Part shown: positions 1-10,101 of the stretch, piece after piece
Position numbering within the stretch: position 1 is the stretch's first letter
How the letters are laid out: every line of letters begins with the position of its first letter
NCBI GenBank assembly: GCA_020853575.1
Contig: JADYYP010000081.1
Location: forward strand, 1-64,000
Length of the DNA stretch: 64,000 nt
Direction: 5' to 3'
Source of the DNA: Planctomycetota bacterium
GTDB lineage: Bacteria > Planctomycetota > UBA1135 > GCA-002686595
Notes under the pieces: generated by a model
Told to the model about the DNA's origin: nothing
Seen by the model: only the letters and a program-made list of their open reading frames with translations
Database searches by the model: none
Translations under genes and position numbers: made by a program

Positions 1-53
1 AACCCAACGAGTGCGGCCAACCCAACGAGTGCGGCCAACCCAACGAGTGCGGC
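1..53. repeat. 18-bp tandem repeat at the left edge, about three copies
   Basis: Three head-to-tail copies of the 18-base unit AACCCAACGAGTGCGGCC begin at positions 1, 19 and 37, the last one a base short before the sequence diverges. The period is a multiple of three and the array may continue to the left of the window. It lies just past the stop codon of the minus-strand uracil-DNA glycosylase gene. It could be a small intergenic minisatellite or the repeat-coding end of a gene outside the window; this cannot be decided here. Confidence 0.8.
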
Positions 54-82
54 GAGCCGCGCGCACCCAGGCCTGCCGCGGC

Positions 83-1033
83 TCACTTGCGGGTGAGCCC
101 GAGCAGCCCCATCGCGAGCTGGATGTCCTTCCAGCATTCCTTCTTGTCTTCGGGCGTGCGCAGCAAATACGACGGGTGGTAGGTCGGGACCACTTTGCGT
201 GCACCGGCGTCGTGGATCCGAGCGCGCAACGCGCCCATGCTGCGCGCCGCCGGGCCCTCGAGCCCCAGGATGTAGTTCGACGCGTGGCGCCCGAGCGGGA
301 TGATCACCTGCGGGTCGACCAGCTCGATCTGGCGCGCCAGGAACGGCGTGCACAGGCGCTTTTCGAGTTCCGACGGATCGCGGTTGCCCGGCGGACGGCA
401 CTTCAAGACGTTGGCGATGTACACGTCCTCGCGGGCCAGTCCCATGCCCTTTTGCACGATGTCGGTCAGCAGCGAGCCGGCGGCGCCGACGAACGGCACG
501 CCCTGCTGGTCCTCGTGCTCACCCGGCGCCTCGCCGATGAACATCACCCGCGCGCGGCCGGATCCGTCGGCGAACACCGTTTGGGTCCGCGTCCGGCACA
601 GCTCACAGGCCGTGCACGAGCGCACCGCGTCGCGCAGCTCGGCGAGCGTCTGCGCCTGCGCCGCGCGCGACTTGGTGTCGAACGCGGGGGTCGCCGTGGC
701 GCTGGCGAGCGGCGCCGGAGGCGGGGCAGCCACCCGCAGGCTGGGCCGCGGGGGCGGAGGCGGTGCGCCGGGCGCGCGCGCTGCGCCGGCCGCGACGGGC
801 TCGGGGCCGCGAGGAGCGCCGGGCGCGAGCGACGGTTGCGGAGTGGTCTGCGGCAGCGGGAGCGCGGTGGGCACGCCGGCGCGCTCGCGGCGCAGCCCCA
901 AGCGCTCGCGGCGCCGTAGGTGCGCGCGGAACGCAGCCGAAAGCTCGACGAGCTCGGCCCGCGGATCTTCGATGTCGTCGCTGCTGGCCACGTTGGCTCG
1001 GATCGCGCCCCGCTCGGTGGGCGCGCGTCGCAT
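83..1033 (-). CDS. Uracil-DNA glycosylase, family 4 (iron-sulfur type)
   Basis: A DNA-repair enzyme that removes uracil from DNA to start base-excision repair. The last 165 or so of its 316 residues carry the family-4 signature: four cysteines at about 140, 143, 212 and 228 for the [4Fe-4S] cluster, motif GEAPGEHED at 167-175 and motif HPSYLL at 286-291. The first 115 residues are a low-complexity Pro/Ala/Arg tail, longer than in typical family members of about 200 residues, and perhaps a flexible linker. Start: the ATG at 1033 is preferred over the in-frame ATG at 1132, because the longer form would run into the divergent gene at 1074; this leaves a 40-base divergent promoter region. Identity is confident, the exact start less so. 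Confidence 0.9.
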   Translation of the reverse strand: MRRAPTERGAIRANVASSDDIEDPRAELVELSAAFRAHLRRRERLGLRRERAGVPTALPLPQTTPQPSLAPGAPRGPEPVAAGAARAPGAPPPPPRPSLRVAAPPPAPLASATATPAFDTKSRAAQAQTLAELRDAVRSCTACELCRTRTQTVFADGSGRARVMFIGEAPGEHEDQQGVPFVGAAGSLLTDIVQKGMGLAREDVYIANVLKCRPPGNRDPSELEKRLCTPFLARQIELVDPQVIIPLGRHASNYILGLEGPAARSMGALRARIHDAGARKVVPTYHPSYLLRTPEDKKECWKDIQLAMGLLGLTRK

Positions 1034-1073
1034 GGTAGCCCGAAGCGGGCACGGATAGCATCCTGCCGCTCCC

Positions 1074-2411
1074 ATGTCGAAGCCGCTGATGTGCGCTGTG
1101 TTGACCTGCCTCGCGAGCTGCGACGAGCCCACGCCGTCTCCGCGCTCCGCGGGTCAGACATCCGCGCCGGCCGGCTCGAACGCGGAAGCGCCGAGCGCTC
1201 GGCCTGGATCCGTGCCGGCCCTGCTGCCTGCGCAGTTGCCGCGGCTCACCACGGAGCGTTTCGTGGCGGCCGTCGCGGCCTACGAACGCGGCGAGCTGGC
1301 GCGCGCGGAGGAGTTGCGCTTGACGCTGCCGAGCGGGCTCGACGTCGAGTTGCTCGGCGCGCGCATCGCCGCCGCGCGCGGCGACGAAATCGCCGCCGTG
1401 CGCGCGATCGAGGAGGCTCGTGAACGCGCTCCCGACCAGGGGCGCGTGTATGCGACGGCGGCGGAGATCCACGCGGCGGCGGGCCGGCTCGCCTCGGCCG
1501 AGGACGAGATCCGCGAGGGGCTCGAACGAGCGGGGCCGACGCCGGACTTGACGCGCGCGCGCGGAGTTCTGGCGCTGTGCCGCGAAGGTGGCGCGCGCAA
1601 GGGGCTGGAGCACCTGCTCGCCGCGCGCGACAAAGAGCCGACGCTCGAGTACTGCCTCGTGCCGCTGGCCCAAGCGCACGTGCTGCTGGGCAATGCAGCG
1701 CTCGCCGGCAAGCAACCCGTCGAAGCCGTGGGTCACGCTCGCGCCGCGCTGCTCGCCTGGCCCGACGACGTGGACGCGACGCAGCTCCTGGCGGACGCGC
1801 GGGCGGCCGTGGGCGAGTTCGGCGAGGCCCTGGAGCTGTACGAGAAGCTGCTCGCGCGCGGCGTCGATCTGCGCGGCGCATTGGCGACGCTCTACGCGCG
1901 TGCCGCGACCGCGGCCCTGCTCGAGAAGGACGGGCGTGCGCTGGCGGTCCAGCGCTACCTGCGCGCGCGCGAGCTCGGACTGAGCGCGGAAGAGCTCGGT
2001 TTCGGGGTCAGCGTGTTGCACGCCGAGGCCGAGCGGCACATCGAGAGCGGTCTCGCGAGCTACGACAGCGGCGCGCTCGACGGCGCGCGCACGGCGTTCG
2101 AATCTGCCTTGCGCGCGGAGCCCGAATCCCTCGAGGCGCTCAATCACCTGGGCGTCGTCGACTTCCGTCAAGCGCGCTTCGCGGACGCGGCGGCTCGCTG
2201 GCGCCAAGTGCTCGAGCTCGCTGAACGCGGCGGCATCGAGCTGCCCGAGCCCGTGCATCTCAATCTGGCGCGCGCGCTGCACCAAGCTGGGCGCCGCCCC
2301 GAGGTGCGCGCCGTGCTCGAGCACTACCTGGCGCGCCAGCCAGAGGGCGAGTTCGCGGCCGAAACGCGCGCGATGTTGGCGCGCTTGGACTCCGAGTCGC
2401 GCGACGGCTGA
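1074..2411 (+). CDS. TPR-repeat lipoprotein
   Basis: A 445-residue protein with a short signal peptide and a lipobox ending in LASC at residues 13-16, so probably an envelope lipoprotein. After a Pro/Ser/Ala linker, the rest is alpha-helical tetratricopeptide-like repeats rich in Ala, Glu, Leu and Arg, with several recognisable helix pairs between about residues 120 and 430. TPR proteins act as protein-binding scaffolds; no enzyme motif is visible. It is divergent from the glycosylase gene and ends 18 bases before the convergent giant envelope gene. Its partner cannot be named. Confidence 0.8.
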   Translation: MSKPLMCAVLTCLASCDEPTPSPRSAGQTSAPAGSNAEAPSARPGSVPALLPAQLPRLTTERFVAAVAAYERGELARAEELRLTLPSGLDVELLGARIAAARGDEIAAVRAIEEARERAPDQGRVYATAAEIHAAAGRLASAEDEIREGLERAGPTPDLTRARGVLALCREGGARKGLEHLLAARDKEPTLEYCLVPLAQAHVLLGNAALAGKQPVEAVGHARAALLAWPDDVDATQLLADARAAVGEFGEALELYEKLLARGVDLRGALATLYARAATAALLEKDGRALAVQRYLRARELGLSAEELGFGVSVLHAEAERHIESGLASYDSGALDGARTAFESALRAEPESLEALNHLGVVDFRQARFADAAARWRQVLELAERGGIELPEPVHLNLARALHQAGRRPEVRAVLEHYLARQPEGEFAAETRAMLARLDSESRDG

Positions 2412-2429
2412 GCGCCGGCGAGGCGCGCC

Positions 2430-5400
2430 TCACGAGGCCCTGCGGCGCGTCGCGAGCCGCACGCCTCCCGCGCTTTCGCCCGCTTCCAATTGGGCCTTCA
2501 CCGGTCGCACTTCGATGCGCTCGGCGTCGACCCCGAGCTCGATCAGCCGCGCTTTCGCGCGCTCCAGTCGTTCGCTGGCGAGCTCCAGCAGCGCCGCGCG
2601 CGTGCGGGTCGCGCTGCGCTTGTCCGCGCCCGGCCGCAGGGCCTCGAAGACGCGGTCGAGCGCGTCTTCGTTGCGGCCGAGCTCGCGCTCGAGCTCGCGC
2701 ACCGCGGCGGCGCCCAGTTCGGCCTCGGCGCCGCGGCCCAAGGCGAAATCGACCCGCGCGGCGGCTGCGCGCTGCTCGCGTTGGCGCGCCAGCTCGACTT
2801 GACGGCGGCGCAAGCGCGCGACGAGCGCCAAGCAGTCTTGTGGCGACGGTTGCGCCAGCAGCGCAGCGCGCTCGATGTCCGCGCGGGACAGGACGTGGAT
2901 CAAGACCAGGCCGAGCTCGTCGTCGTCCTCAAGCTCGCGCGCCGCGCCCTCGAGCGTGGCGCGCGCGCCAGGCTCGAGACCGACGTCGTTCGCAGCGAAG
3001 GCCGCCAAGCGCGGCTCGCTGGTCGTGGGTTCCTCGGCACCGCCGGTGACGCCCACGGCGTCGGTCAAGGTGCCCACCACACGCAGCGGAGCGCTGGCGA
3101 CGGCGCGCGCGATGACCACGGCCGCGGCCTGGCTCGCCGCACCCAGGATGGCGCTCGTGGAGAGCCCATCGCGGGTCACGCGGAACGCCGCGGGGATGCG
3201 CTGGCGACCTTCCGCGTCCTGGAGCGCGAACAGCACGGCGTCGAGCGGTGCCGGCAGGCTCAGCCAGCGCGAGATCGGACCGTCCGCGGGCTCCGACAGC
3301 GCCAGATGCGAGAAGCTCGAGGTGCTGTCGACCGCGATGCCATCGGCACCCTGCAAGCGGGCGCGCACCAAGAGGTCGAGCAGCCCGTCGCCGATCTCGA
3401 GACCCTGGGCCGAGGCCAGGCCGCGGAACGCTCCGAGCTCGAGCGCGGTCAGCTCGAGCGCAGCCCAACCGCTCGGTTCCGGCCACAGGCCGACGCGCCC
3501 CGACAGCGAGGCGCTCTCGAACAGCGGTCGCGCTTCGCGCTGCGCCTCGTCCCCTTGGCCGGTGAGCACCGCGGCCGTCGCTTGGGCCAGGCCCTCGAGC
3601 AGGGAGTCGCTCTCGACGCGCGCCGGGAGCTCGACCGCGCCGGGCTCGACGAACACCTGGAAGGCGACTTGTCCGCCCTGGCGTAGCGCGCGCGTCGACA
3701 ACTTCTTGACCTCGAGCGCCAGGCCGGTGAGCGGCACGAGCGTCGGAGGCTCCCCGGTCTCGTCGCGCAGCACGACGTCGAGTCCGTTGATCGCCAGCCG
3801 CTCGAGGGCGAAGTCCGGCGCGTCCGCGGCGGGGACGTGCGGTGCCGCTTCGGGCTCGTCGAGCGTTGGCTGCTCGCCGGCGGTCGAGAGCGGAAGCGTC
3901 ACGCCGAGGAGTTGCAGTCCGCGCGCATCGCGGCGCACGCGCAGCGCGGGGCGCGACAGCTCGAGCGAGCGCAGGCGCACGTCGCCGGTCCGCGGATCGA
4001 AGCGAGCGAGCTCCGCATCGAGCGCTTGGATTCCGGCGAGCAGGTCTCCCTGGGGCTGCGCGCGGACTTCGGCGCGTCGCACGTGCAACTCTCCGGCGAT
4101 GCCCTGGCCCCAGTCGATGTCCAGCGGCGCGCGACGCGAGAGCCGCAACTGACCGTCGAATTCCAGCTCGGCCTCGCCCGCGGTGAGCTCGCTGGCGTCG
4201 AACGCGAGCCGCGGGGCGAAGCTCGCCAGCGATTCCCCGTGGAGCCCGCGCATCCTCAGCGCGCCCGCGAACTCGCCTTCGGCCGAGAACGGCGCGAGCG
4301 AAACGTCGAGCTCGAATGCGTCCACCAGGTCATCGATCGATGCCCGCGCGGCGAATGTCAGCGGCGTGATCTGATCCGCGCGCGGTGAGAGCACGCACAC
4401 TGGCCCGCCGCTCGTCAGCGTCGCTCGCGCCTCGAGAGCGCGGGCGCCGTCGCCCAGCGTTTCGTCGCGCACGAGGAGCCGCGCGAGCCCGAGCTCGAGC
4501 TTGCCCAGCCGCACGCTGGGTGTCGCGCCAGACCATCGGGGCAGGTTGTGCGCGGCATTCTCGCTCGGCGGCGCGCCCTGCGGCGCGTCGGGGGCGCGAG
4601 CGACGCGCATGCCGAGCGCGTGCATCTCGCCCTGCGCGGAACGACGGACCTCGAGCTCGATCCCGGTCGCGGAGAGCTCCTCGACGTCGAACACGAGCTC
4701 GGCGGGATCGATGCGCGCGGCCGCGAGTGTGCAACGCTCCACGTGCGCGAGGGACTGGCCGCGGTCGGCGAGCTCGAGCCGGCTCAAGTCCGCGCGCAGC
4801 GCAATCCCGCCCTGGGCGTGTGCCGCGACGCTCGCGTCGACCTCGGCGCGCGCGCTCGCCGCGTTCCACTCCAGGTCGAGCGTCGGCGCCAAGTACGCGG
4901 CCAGCGGACCGGCGCGCATCCCGCGCGCGTCGAGCTCGGCGTGCACCCGCAGCGCGTCGGCCGCGGCGGCGATTTCGCCTTGGATGGCGAGCTCGTCGAG
5001 CGCGCCCTCGACCACGGCGCTCAGCGAAAACGGCGCGGGAGCAGCATCGGCGTCGATGCGCAGTGCGTCGAGGCGCGCATCGCCGTGCACCTCGCACACG
5101 AGTTCCGGCGAGTGCACGGCGTCTCGCCAACGCAGGCGCGCTCCGCTGAGCTCGGCGAGCTCGATCGCGACCGGCGGCAGCTCGAGCTTCAGAGCCATCG
5201 ACGCGCCCGCCGCGGGCTCCGCGGTGCTTTCGCGCGGCTCGAGCGACGTGCGCACGCCGAAGGCGCTGAGTGCACCGTTCGCTTCGCGCTGGATCTCCGC
5301 GAAGGGCGCGTCGAGCGCGACCTCTCGGACGCTCCAATTCCGGCCGCGGCCGCGCGCATCGACGATGCGCAACGCCCGCGCGCTCGCCAGCTCGCGGTCG

Positions 5401-7556
5401 GCGTCCGAGAGCACCGCGCGTTCGAGAGCCACGTCGATCGCGAGCGCCTCTCCCGTGTCGCGCACGTCGACGCTCAGGTCGGCGGCGAACTTGCCCATCG
5501 ACAAGGTCGGCTCGAGCGAGAAGTTGCTCAGGTACGGCGCGAGCGTCGTCGTTTCCAGGCCGCGGGCGCGCAGCGCAGCGCGCAGGCTCAAGTGCGGAGG
5601 CGCCGCGCCGGCGTGGAGCGTGCCTTGCGCCGAGAGCTCCTCGTACAGGCCGTCGCACGCGCTGCTGAAGCTCCAGCGCGCGGGCGCGGCGTCGGTGGAG
5701 CTCGTGTCGAGCTCCGACCACTCGAAATCGACGCGCACCAACTCGTCCAACGCGGGTTCGACGGCCGCGTCGGCGAGCATCCAGTGAGCTTCGCTCACGC
5801 GACCGGACTTGCAGCGCAGGCGCGGGATCGCGAGGGGGCTGGGTGCTGCGGGGGACGCCGGTTGCGCCGGTGCCGCGCCGGAGTCGGGCGCGGGCTGGAT
5901 GCTCAGCCCGAGCGCGTGCCACGTGCCCAGCGCATCGCGTGCGACGCGTACCCGTGGGTGCTCGATGGAGAGCTCGTCGATCGAGAGTGCGAGCGTGCTC
6001 GGGTCGAGCTGCAGGCCCTCGATCCCGACGCGCCGCACGCCCGCGAGTTCCTCGCCGTCCGCGAGGCGTGCGCCGTCGACGACCAGCGACGCGGTCCAGG
6101 TCTGCTGCTCGTGCGAGGCCTCCAAGACCAGGCCGGTCTCGAGCGCTCCGTCGCGCAGGCTCGAGCTCAGACCGGCGGCGCGCAATTGCGGTTGGAGGCG
6201 CTCGAGCGTCACGCCGCGAGCGCGCACCGCGAGCACCAGCCGCGCGCGGTCGCGTCCGGTCGCGAGTTCCCCGTCGAGCTCGATCGACTCGACGATCCCG
6301 GGTGCGCTGGCTCTCAAGAGCAACGCTCCGCTGCGCGGCTCGCGCAGCGGCCAAGCGAGCGTCTCGCAGGCCCCGCGGTCGACGTTGAGCTCGAGCTCTC
6401 GCGCGCCCTCGGTCGCGCCGTCCTCGATGCTCACGCGGGCGTCCTCGAGCCCCAATTCGCTCAACGCGAGCTCGAAATCGGCGCTCGCGATCGCCGCGCT
6501 CGAAGGCTGCTCGTCGCGTGTCGCGCGTCCGATCCAATCGAAGCCGGCGAACGACCACGCGCCGTCGCCTTGGCGCCGCATCCACAGCCGTGGCTCGGAC
6601 AGGCGGGCCGCGCCGAGCTCCAGTCGCCGCGCGGAGAGCTGCTCGATCTCCACACGCGTGGCGGAGCCGATTCGCAGCGCGGGTTGTCCGTCGCGTTCGA
6701 GAGCACAGCGCAAGAGCGTGAGCTCGCCGTTGCAGCCGCCTTCGGCCGCATTCAGGGCGAGCTCGAATTCCAGCTCGCCCGACACGTCGTCCGCGCTGGG
6801 GCGCAAGCCCAACTCGGCGAGCTGCGAGGCCAGTGCGCGCGGATGGAGCGCGCTGGCCGTGCTCGCCACGTGCACGCGGGCCCGCTGCTCGCCGAGCTCC
6901 GCGCTCCCGCTCGCGTGCAGCGCGTCGAACAGGCTCGGGCTGAAGCCCGAGAGCTCGAAGTGCAGCACCGAGTCGCGCTCGACCACGCGCGCGTTCAGCG
7001 TGACCATGGCCTGCGTCGGTGGCGTCGCGAGCTGGTCGTCGAGCTCGATGCGCAGGTGCATTGCGCTTGCCGTTCCGAGTTCCACGGGAAGCTCGAAATC
7101 CAGGGGACCCTGCGCAACTTCAGGCGTTTCACGCGCCGTCGTGTCGTCCTGCGAGCGCAAGTGCTCGAGCCACGGCCAGCGACCGTCGGACGTGCGCTGA
7201 ACTCGCAGCCACAGTCCGTCGAGCTCGGCGCGCGCCAGGCGCGGCCGCGCGGAGAGCACAGAGAGCACGTCGAGGTCCGCGTACAGGTACTCGAGCTCGG
7301 CTCTGCGGCCGGAATCGGAGCCCGCGGGAGCGGCGCGCTCGCGCACCTGCAGCCCGTGGACCTCGAGCTCGCCCAGGAGCAGCGACAGGCGCCACGAGTC
7401 GTAGTCGCAGCTCAATCCGCGCGCGGATGCCGCGAGGTCGAGCGCCAGCGGCGTGGCCAGCGCCAAGAGCAGGCGCAAGGCGCAGGCGCTGCCCGCGACG
7501 ACGATGCCGATGCGAGCCCAGCGGCGTTTCCAAACGGCTCGCAAGAGCTCGTTCAC
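2430..7556 (-). CDS. Giant DUF748/AsmA-like envelope protein
   Basis: A 1708-residue protein with one N-terminal membrane segment (about residues 12-34), followed by a very long repetitive beta-rich region dominated by alternating Leu/Glu/Ala/Arg. It closes with a helical segment and a short tail of the kind seen in DUF748 proteins, relatives of AsmA, TamB and YhdP. In proteobacteria, members of this superfamily form long grooves that carry lipids across the periplasm; applying that role here is inference. Start: the GTG at 7554-7556 overlaps the stop of the upstream gene in the four bases GTGA, which implies translational coupling with the lipoprotein at 7553-8902. The family name rests on overall composition and architecture, not a single motif. 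Confidence 0.75.
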   Translation of the reverse strand: MNELLRAVWKRRWARIGIVVAGSACALRLLLALATPLALDLAASARGLSCDYDSWRLSLLLGELEVHGLQVRERAAPAGSDSGRRAELEYLYADLDVLSVLSARPRLARAELDGLWLRVQRTSDGRWPWLEHLRSQDDTTARETPEVAQGPLDFELPVELGTASAMHLRIELDDQLATPPTQAMVTLNARVVERDSVLHFELSGFSPSLFDALHASGSAELGEQRARVHVASTASALHPRALASQLAELGLRPSADDVSGELEFELALNAAEGGCNGELTLLRCALERDGQPALRIGSATRVEIEQLSARRLELGAARLSEPRLWMRRQGDGAWSFAGFDWIGRATRDEQPSSAAIASADFELALSELGLEDARVSIEDGATEGARELELNVDRGACETLAWPLREPRSGALLLRASAPGIVESIELDGELATGRDRARLVLAVRARGVTLERLQPQLRAAGLSSSLRDGALETGLVLEASHEQQTWTASLVVDGARLADGEELAGVRRVGIEGLQLDPSTLALSIDELSIEHPRVRVARDALGTWHALGLSIQPAPDSGAAPAQPASPAAPSPLAIPRLRCKSGRVSEAHWMLADAAVEPALDELVRVDFEWSELDTSSTDAAPARWSFSSACDGLYEELSAQGTLHAGAAPPHLSLRAALRARGLETTTLAPYLSNFSLEPTLSMGKFAADLSVDVRDTGEALAIDVALERAVLSDADRELASARALRIVDARGRGRNWSVREVALDAPFAEIQREANGALSAFGVRTSLEPRESTAEPAAGASMALKLELPPVAIELAELSGARLRWRDAVHSPELVCEVHGDARLDALRIDADAAPAPFSLSAVVEGALDELAIQGEIAAAADALRVHAELDARGMRAGPLAAYLAPTLDLEWNAASARAEVDASVAAHAQGGIALRADLSRLELADRGQSLAHVERCTLAAARIDPAELVFDVEELSATGIELEVRRSAQGEMHALGMRVARAPDAPQGAPPSENAAHNLPRWSGATPSVRLGKLELGLARLLVRDETLGDGARALEARATLTSGGPVCVLSPRADQITPLTFAARASIDDLVDAFELDVSLAPFSAEGEFAGALRMRGLHGESLASFAPRLAFDASELTAGEAELEFDGQLRLSRRAPLDIDWGQGIAGELHVRRAEVRAQPQGDLLAGIQALDAELARFDPRTGDVRLRSLELSRPALRVRRDARGLQLLGVTLPLSTAGEQPTLDEPEAAPHVPAADAPDFALERLAINGLDVVLRDETGEPPTLVPLTGLALEVKKLSTRALRQGGQVAFQVFVEPGAVELPARVESDSLLEGLAQATAAVLTGQGDEAQREARPLFESASLSGRVGLWPEPSGWAALELTALELGAFRGLASAQGLEIGDGLLDLLVRARLQGADGIAVDSTSSFSHLALSEPADGPISRWLSLPAPLDAVLFALQDAEGRQRIPAAFRVTRDGLSTSAILGAASQAAAVVIARAVASAPLRVVGTLTDAVGVTGGAEEPTTSEPRLAAFAANDVGLEPGARATLEGAARELEDDDELGLVLIHVLSRADIERAALLAQPSPQDCLALVARLRRRQVELARQREQRAAAARVDFALGRGAEAELGAAAVRELERELGRNEDALDRVFEALRPGADKRSATRTRAALLELASERLERAKARLIELGVDAERIEVRPVKAQLEAGESAGGVRLATRRRAS

Positions 7557-8902
7557 GGCTTGCGCTCCTGAGCGTCCGCTTCCAACGCAGCGCGGCGCGA
7601 CTCGCTGTCCGCGAGCGGGTCGAACGCGCGCGGCGCGCGGCCACGCGCAGCCAACCAATCGAAGGCCCGGACGCGCGCAGCGGCCCGCGAATCCTCGAGG
7701 AACACGAGGTTTTCCTGCACGATGCGCTCGTGGAAGTCGGCCAGGTCGCGCGCCGACTGCGCGACGTCGTCGAGGGCGTTGAGCGAGCGACCGAGCTCAC
7801 CGCAATGGCGCGCCACGATCGCAGCGAGCTCGCGCTCCAGCGGATGCTCCGCGCCGCGCCGCGCGAGGAAGCGCAACGTGCCGCGTTCGAGCACCCACAC
7901 CAGGGTCCCACCCGCGCGGGCGATGCGCGCGGGGTCGTCGATCGAGTCCGCGATCGCATCGATGCACGCGGCGAGCGTGTCGTCGTCGGCGCCCAGCGCC
8001 AGATCTGCGCACACCTGCGCGCCGCAGGTCTGCGCCAGGAATACCAGTGCCGGCCTGCGATGATTGCGCGAGAGCAGGGTGCGCAAGGCGCTCTCGATCT
8101 GCTGCTCTCGAGCTTCCTCGGAGCCGATCCAGGTCGCCTGCTCGAGCGCCAGTCGATCCGCGTCGGCGCAGGCCGCCAGCGCTGTCGCTTGCAACTCGGG
8201 CGCGGCTTCGGAGTGCAGGCTCGCGCGCACCGCGAGCGTGCGCGGCTCGCCGAACACGAGCGGGGCCTCGAAGGTGATCACGCAGCCGGCGCCGTCGAGC
8301 TCGAGCGCGTGTTCGAGCTCCAGGGCCTCGTCGCTGGCACTCGCCGTCACTCGGCCCGCGTCGTCGGTGTGCTCGCGCTGTCCACTGCGGCCGACGCATG
8401 CGCGCAACTCGTCCCCGGCGCGTGCGAGCTCGAAGCGCAAGTCGACTGGAGTCGCGCGGCCGTCGCGCGCAGCGCGCACGACCCAGGCCAACGTCGCCCC
8501 CGAGGGCAACGCGAGCGAACGGCGGTCGAGGACCGAGCACCGGCCGAGCGCGCCGCTCGCCCGCTGCGCATCGAAGGCGCGCGCCTCGTCGCCGCACGCG
8601 ATGCGCGCACCGTCGAAGCTCGCGCTGCGTGTCTCCCAAGGCTCGCCGTCGCGTTGCGACACGACCAGCCGCGCGCTGGCGGCCAGCGGGTTCCCGAGCG
8701 TCGAGGCACGCTCGATCCACCACGCCTCGAGCTCGACCCGCCACGCGCCTTCGCGCGCGACGTCCGCCACCGCGCTCGAGGCGCCGAACAGCGGGCCAGG
8801 TCGCCAGAGCGCCATGGTCTCGACTGCCGGGACGCTGAAGCGCTCGTCCGCAGGCGGCGCGGCGCAGGCCGCGAGCAGCGCGAGGCACGAGCGCACGAGC
8901 AT
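7553..8902 (-). CDS. Lipoprotein of unknown function, coupled to the DUF748-like gene
   Basis: A 449-residue protein. The ATG at 8902 is chosen because it gives a compact signal peptide followed at once by a lipobox (LLAAC, cysteine near residue 13); an in-frame ATG at 8935 would add 11 basic residues. The mature part is rich in Ala, Arg and Glu with beta-strand-like stretches in the first two thirds and a more helical end. No known domain was recognised. The stop codon overlaps the GTG start of the giant gene by four bases, so the two are probably made in fixed proportion and may work together in envelope lipid or surface assembly (inference). Confidence 0.7.
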   Translation of the reverse strand: MLVRSCLALLAACAAPPADERFSVPAVETMALWRPGPLFGASSAVADVAREGAWRVELEAWWIERASTLGNPLAASARLVVSQRDGEPWETRSASFDGARIACGDEARAFDAQRASGALGRCSVLDRRSLALPSGATLAWVVRAARDGRATPVDLRFELARAGDELRACVGRSGQREHTDDAGRVTASASDEALELEHALELDGAGCVITFEAPLVFGEPRTLAVRASLHSEAAPELQATALAACADADRLALEQATWIGSEEAREQQIESALRTLLSRNHRRPALVFLAQTCGAQVCADLALGADDDTLAACIDAIADSIDDPARIARAGGTLVWVLERGTLRFLARRGAEHPLERELAAIVARHCGELGRSLNALDDVAQSARDLADFHERIVQENLVFLEDSRAAARVRAFDWLAARGRAPRAFDPLADSESRRAALEADAQERKP

Positions 8903-9006
8903 GTGCGCGGCGCGGCGATGTCGGGGGAGGGGCAAGCGGCAGGAGGATCCGCCTAGGGCGCACCGTGGTCAAGCAACAGAACCGTGCGTTGCGGGAGCTC
9001 CGCTGC

Positions 9007-10101
9007 TCATTTGGCCGGCGGCGACAGCGGCTCGCGTCCGCCGAGCTGCACGTACACCGCGAAGCGCCGTTGGGCGGCGTCGCGCTCGCCGAGTTGCTCG
9101 AGCACCCGTGCCAAGTTGAGGTGCGCGCCCAGCGCTAGCGGCTCGCGCGCGTGGGGGCCGTCGGCGATGCGCTCGAAATCGGCGCGCGCCGCGGCCAGGT
9201 TGCCGGCCATGCGCTGGATCATCCCGCGGTTGTTGAGCGCGAGCACGTGCGCCGGGTCGAGCTCGAGCGTCTTGGAGTAGTCGTCGAGCGCGGCCGGGAG
9301 CTGTCCCAGGGCGCGCTCGGCCTCGCCCAAGTGAAACCAACCGGCTGCGTAGGTCGGGTGCCTCCGACAGAGCTCTTCGAGCTCATGCTTCGCGCGCGCG
9401 GGCTCGCCGGCTTGCAGCCACAACTGCCCCAGCCCCAGGCGCGGCAGCGGCTCGTCCGGTTGCTCGCGCACCTGCGTGGTGCGGACCTTCCACAGCGCGT
9501 GCCACTTCGAGGCTTGTTCGGCGCGCGCCACGAGCTTCTGGGCGCTCGCTCCGTCGCCGCGTGCCAACGCTTCTTGAGCGAGGAGATGCAGCGCGCTGGC
9601 GACCTCGCGATCGCGGGGCGCGAGCTCGACGAATTTCGCGAGGAAGGGTGCCGCGCGACCCGCCTGGCCGGAGCGCACCCAGGCGCGACCCGCGAGCAGC
9701 CAGGCCTCGGCGTGCTCCGACCAGCGCGGTGTGCTCGCCGCGGGCTCGGGCAAGATCGCCATCAGCGCGCGCGCGAGCTCGTCGCTCTCGAGCAACAGCC
9801 GCACGCGTTCGAGCTCGATCCAAGCCGCGCTCTCGGCGCTGGGGCGCGCGCGCTCCAAAGCGGCCCACGCGGCGTCGAAGGCCGCGCTTTTCGCGGCAAA
9901 CAGCGCGCGTGCCGCGAGTGCGTGGGCCTCGCCGTCGCGTTCCAACGGTCCGCCCGGCGCGAGCAGGGGAGCGCATTCGGCGAGCACTTCCGTCGGCAGG
10001 TCGAGGGCCAGCGCGGTGCGCCAGGCCTCCTTGCGCGCCGCGGCGTCGAAGGGCGCCGAGACCTGGGCCCACAAGATCAGCAGCCACGCGGCCAAGGTCA
10101 C
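9007..10101 (-). CDS. TPR-repeat protein, secreted or membrane-anchored
   Basis: A 364-residue protein with an N-terminal hydrophobic signal (about residues 3-15) and tetratricopeptide-like helix pairs through most of its length. The clearest repeats lie near the C-terminus, around the motif AGWFHLGEAERALG and the next copy, with typical Gly, Ala and Tyr positions. Start: the GTG at 10099-10101 overlaps the TGA stop of the upstream FG-GAP gene (GTGA), which argues against a longer form starting near 10254. FG-GAP/UnbV genes paired with TPR genes are common in planctomycetes and Acidobacteria; what the pair does is not known. Confidence 0.8.
   Translation of the reverse strand: MTLAAWLLILWAQVSAPFDAAARKEAWRTALALDLPTEVLAECAPLLAPGGPLERDGEAHALAARALFAAKSAAFDAAWAALERARPSAESAAWIELERVRLLLESDELARALMAILPEPAASTPRWSEHAEAWLLAGRAWVRSGQAGRAAPFLAKFVELAPRDREVASALHLLAQEALARGDGASAQKLVARAEQASKWHALWKVRTTQVREQPDEPLPRLGLGQLWLQAGEPARAKHELEELCRRHPTYAAGWFHLGEAERALGQLPAALDDYSKTLELDPAHVLALNNRGMIQRMAGNLAAARADFERIADGPHAREPLALGAHLNLARVLEQLGERDAAQRRFAVYVQLGGREPLSPPAK

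Noticed and set aside
1-53. CRISPR or attachment site at the left edge
   Set aside because: Repeats of 18 bases are directly adjacent, without spacers, and no integrase or cas gene is near.
4548-7571. Open frame of 1007 codons on the plus strand opposite the DUF748-like gene
   Set aside because: It is Arg/Gln/His-rich, has no domain, signal or ribosome-binding site, and lies wholly antisense to a better-supported gene. High GC leaves long open shadows.
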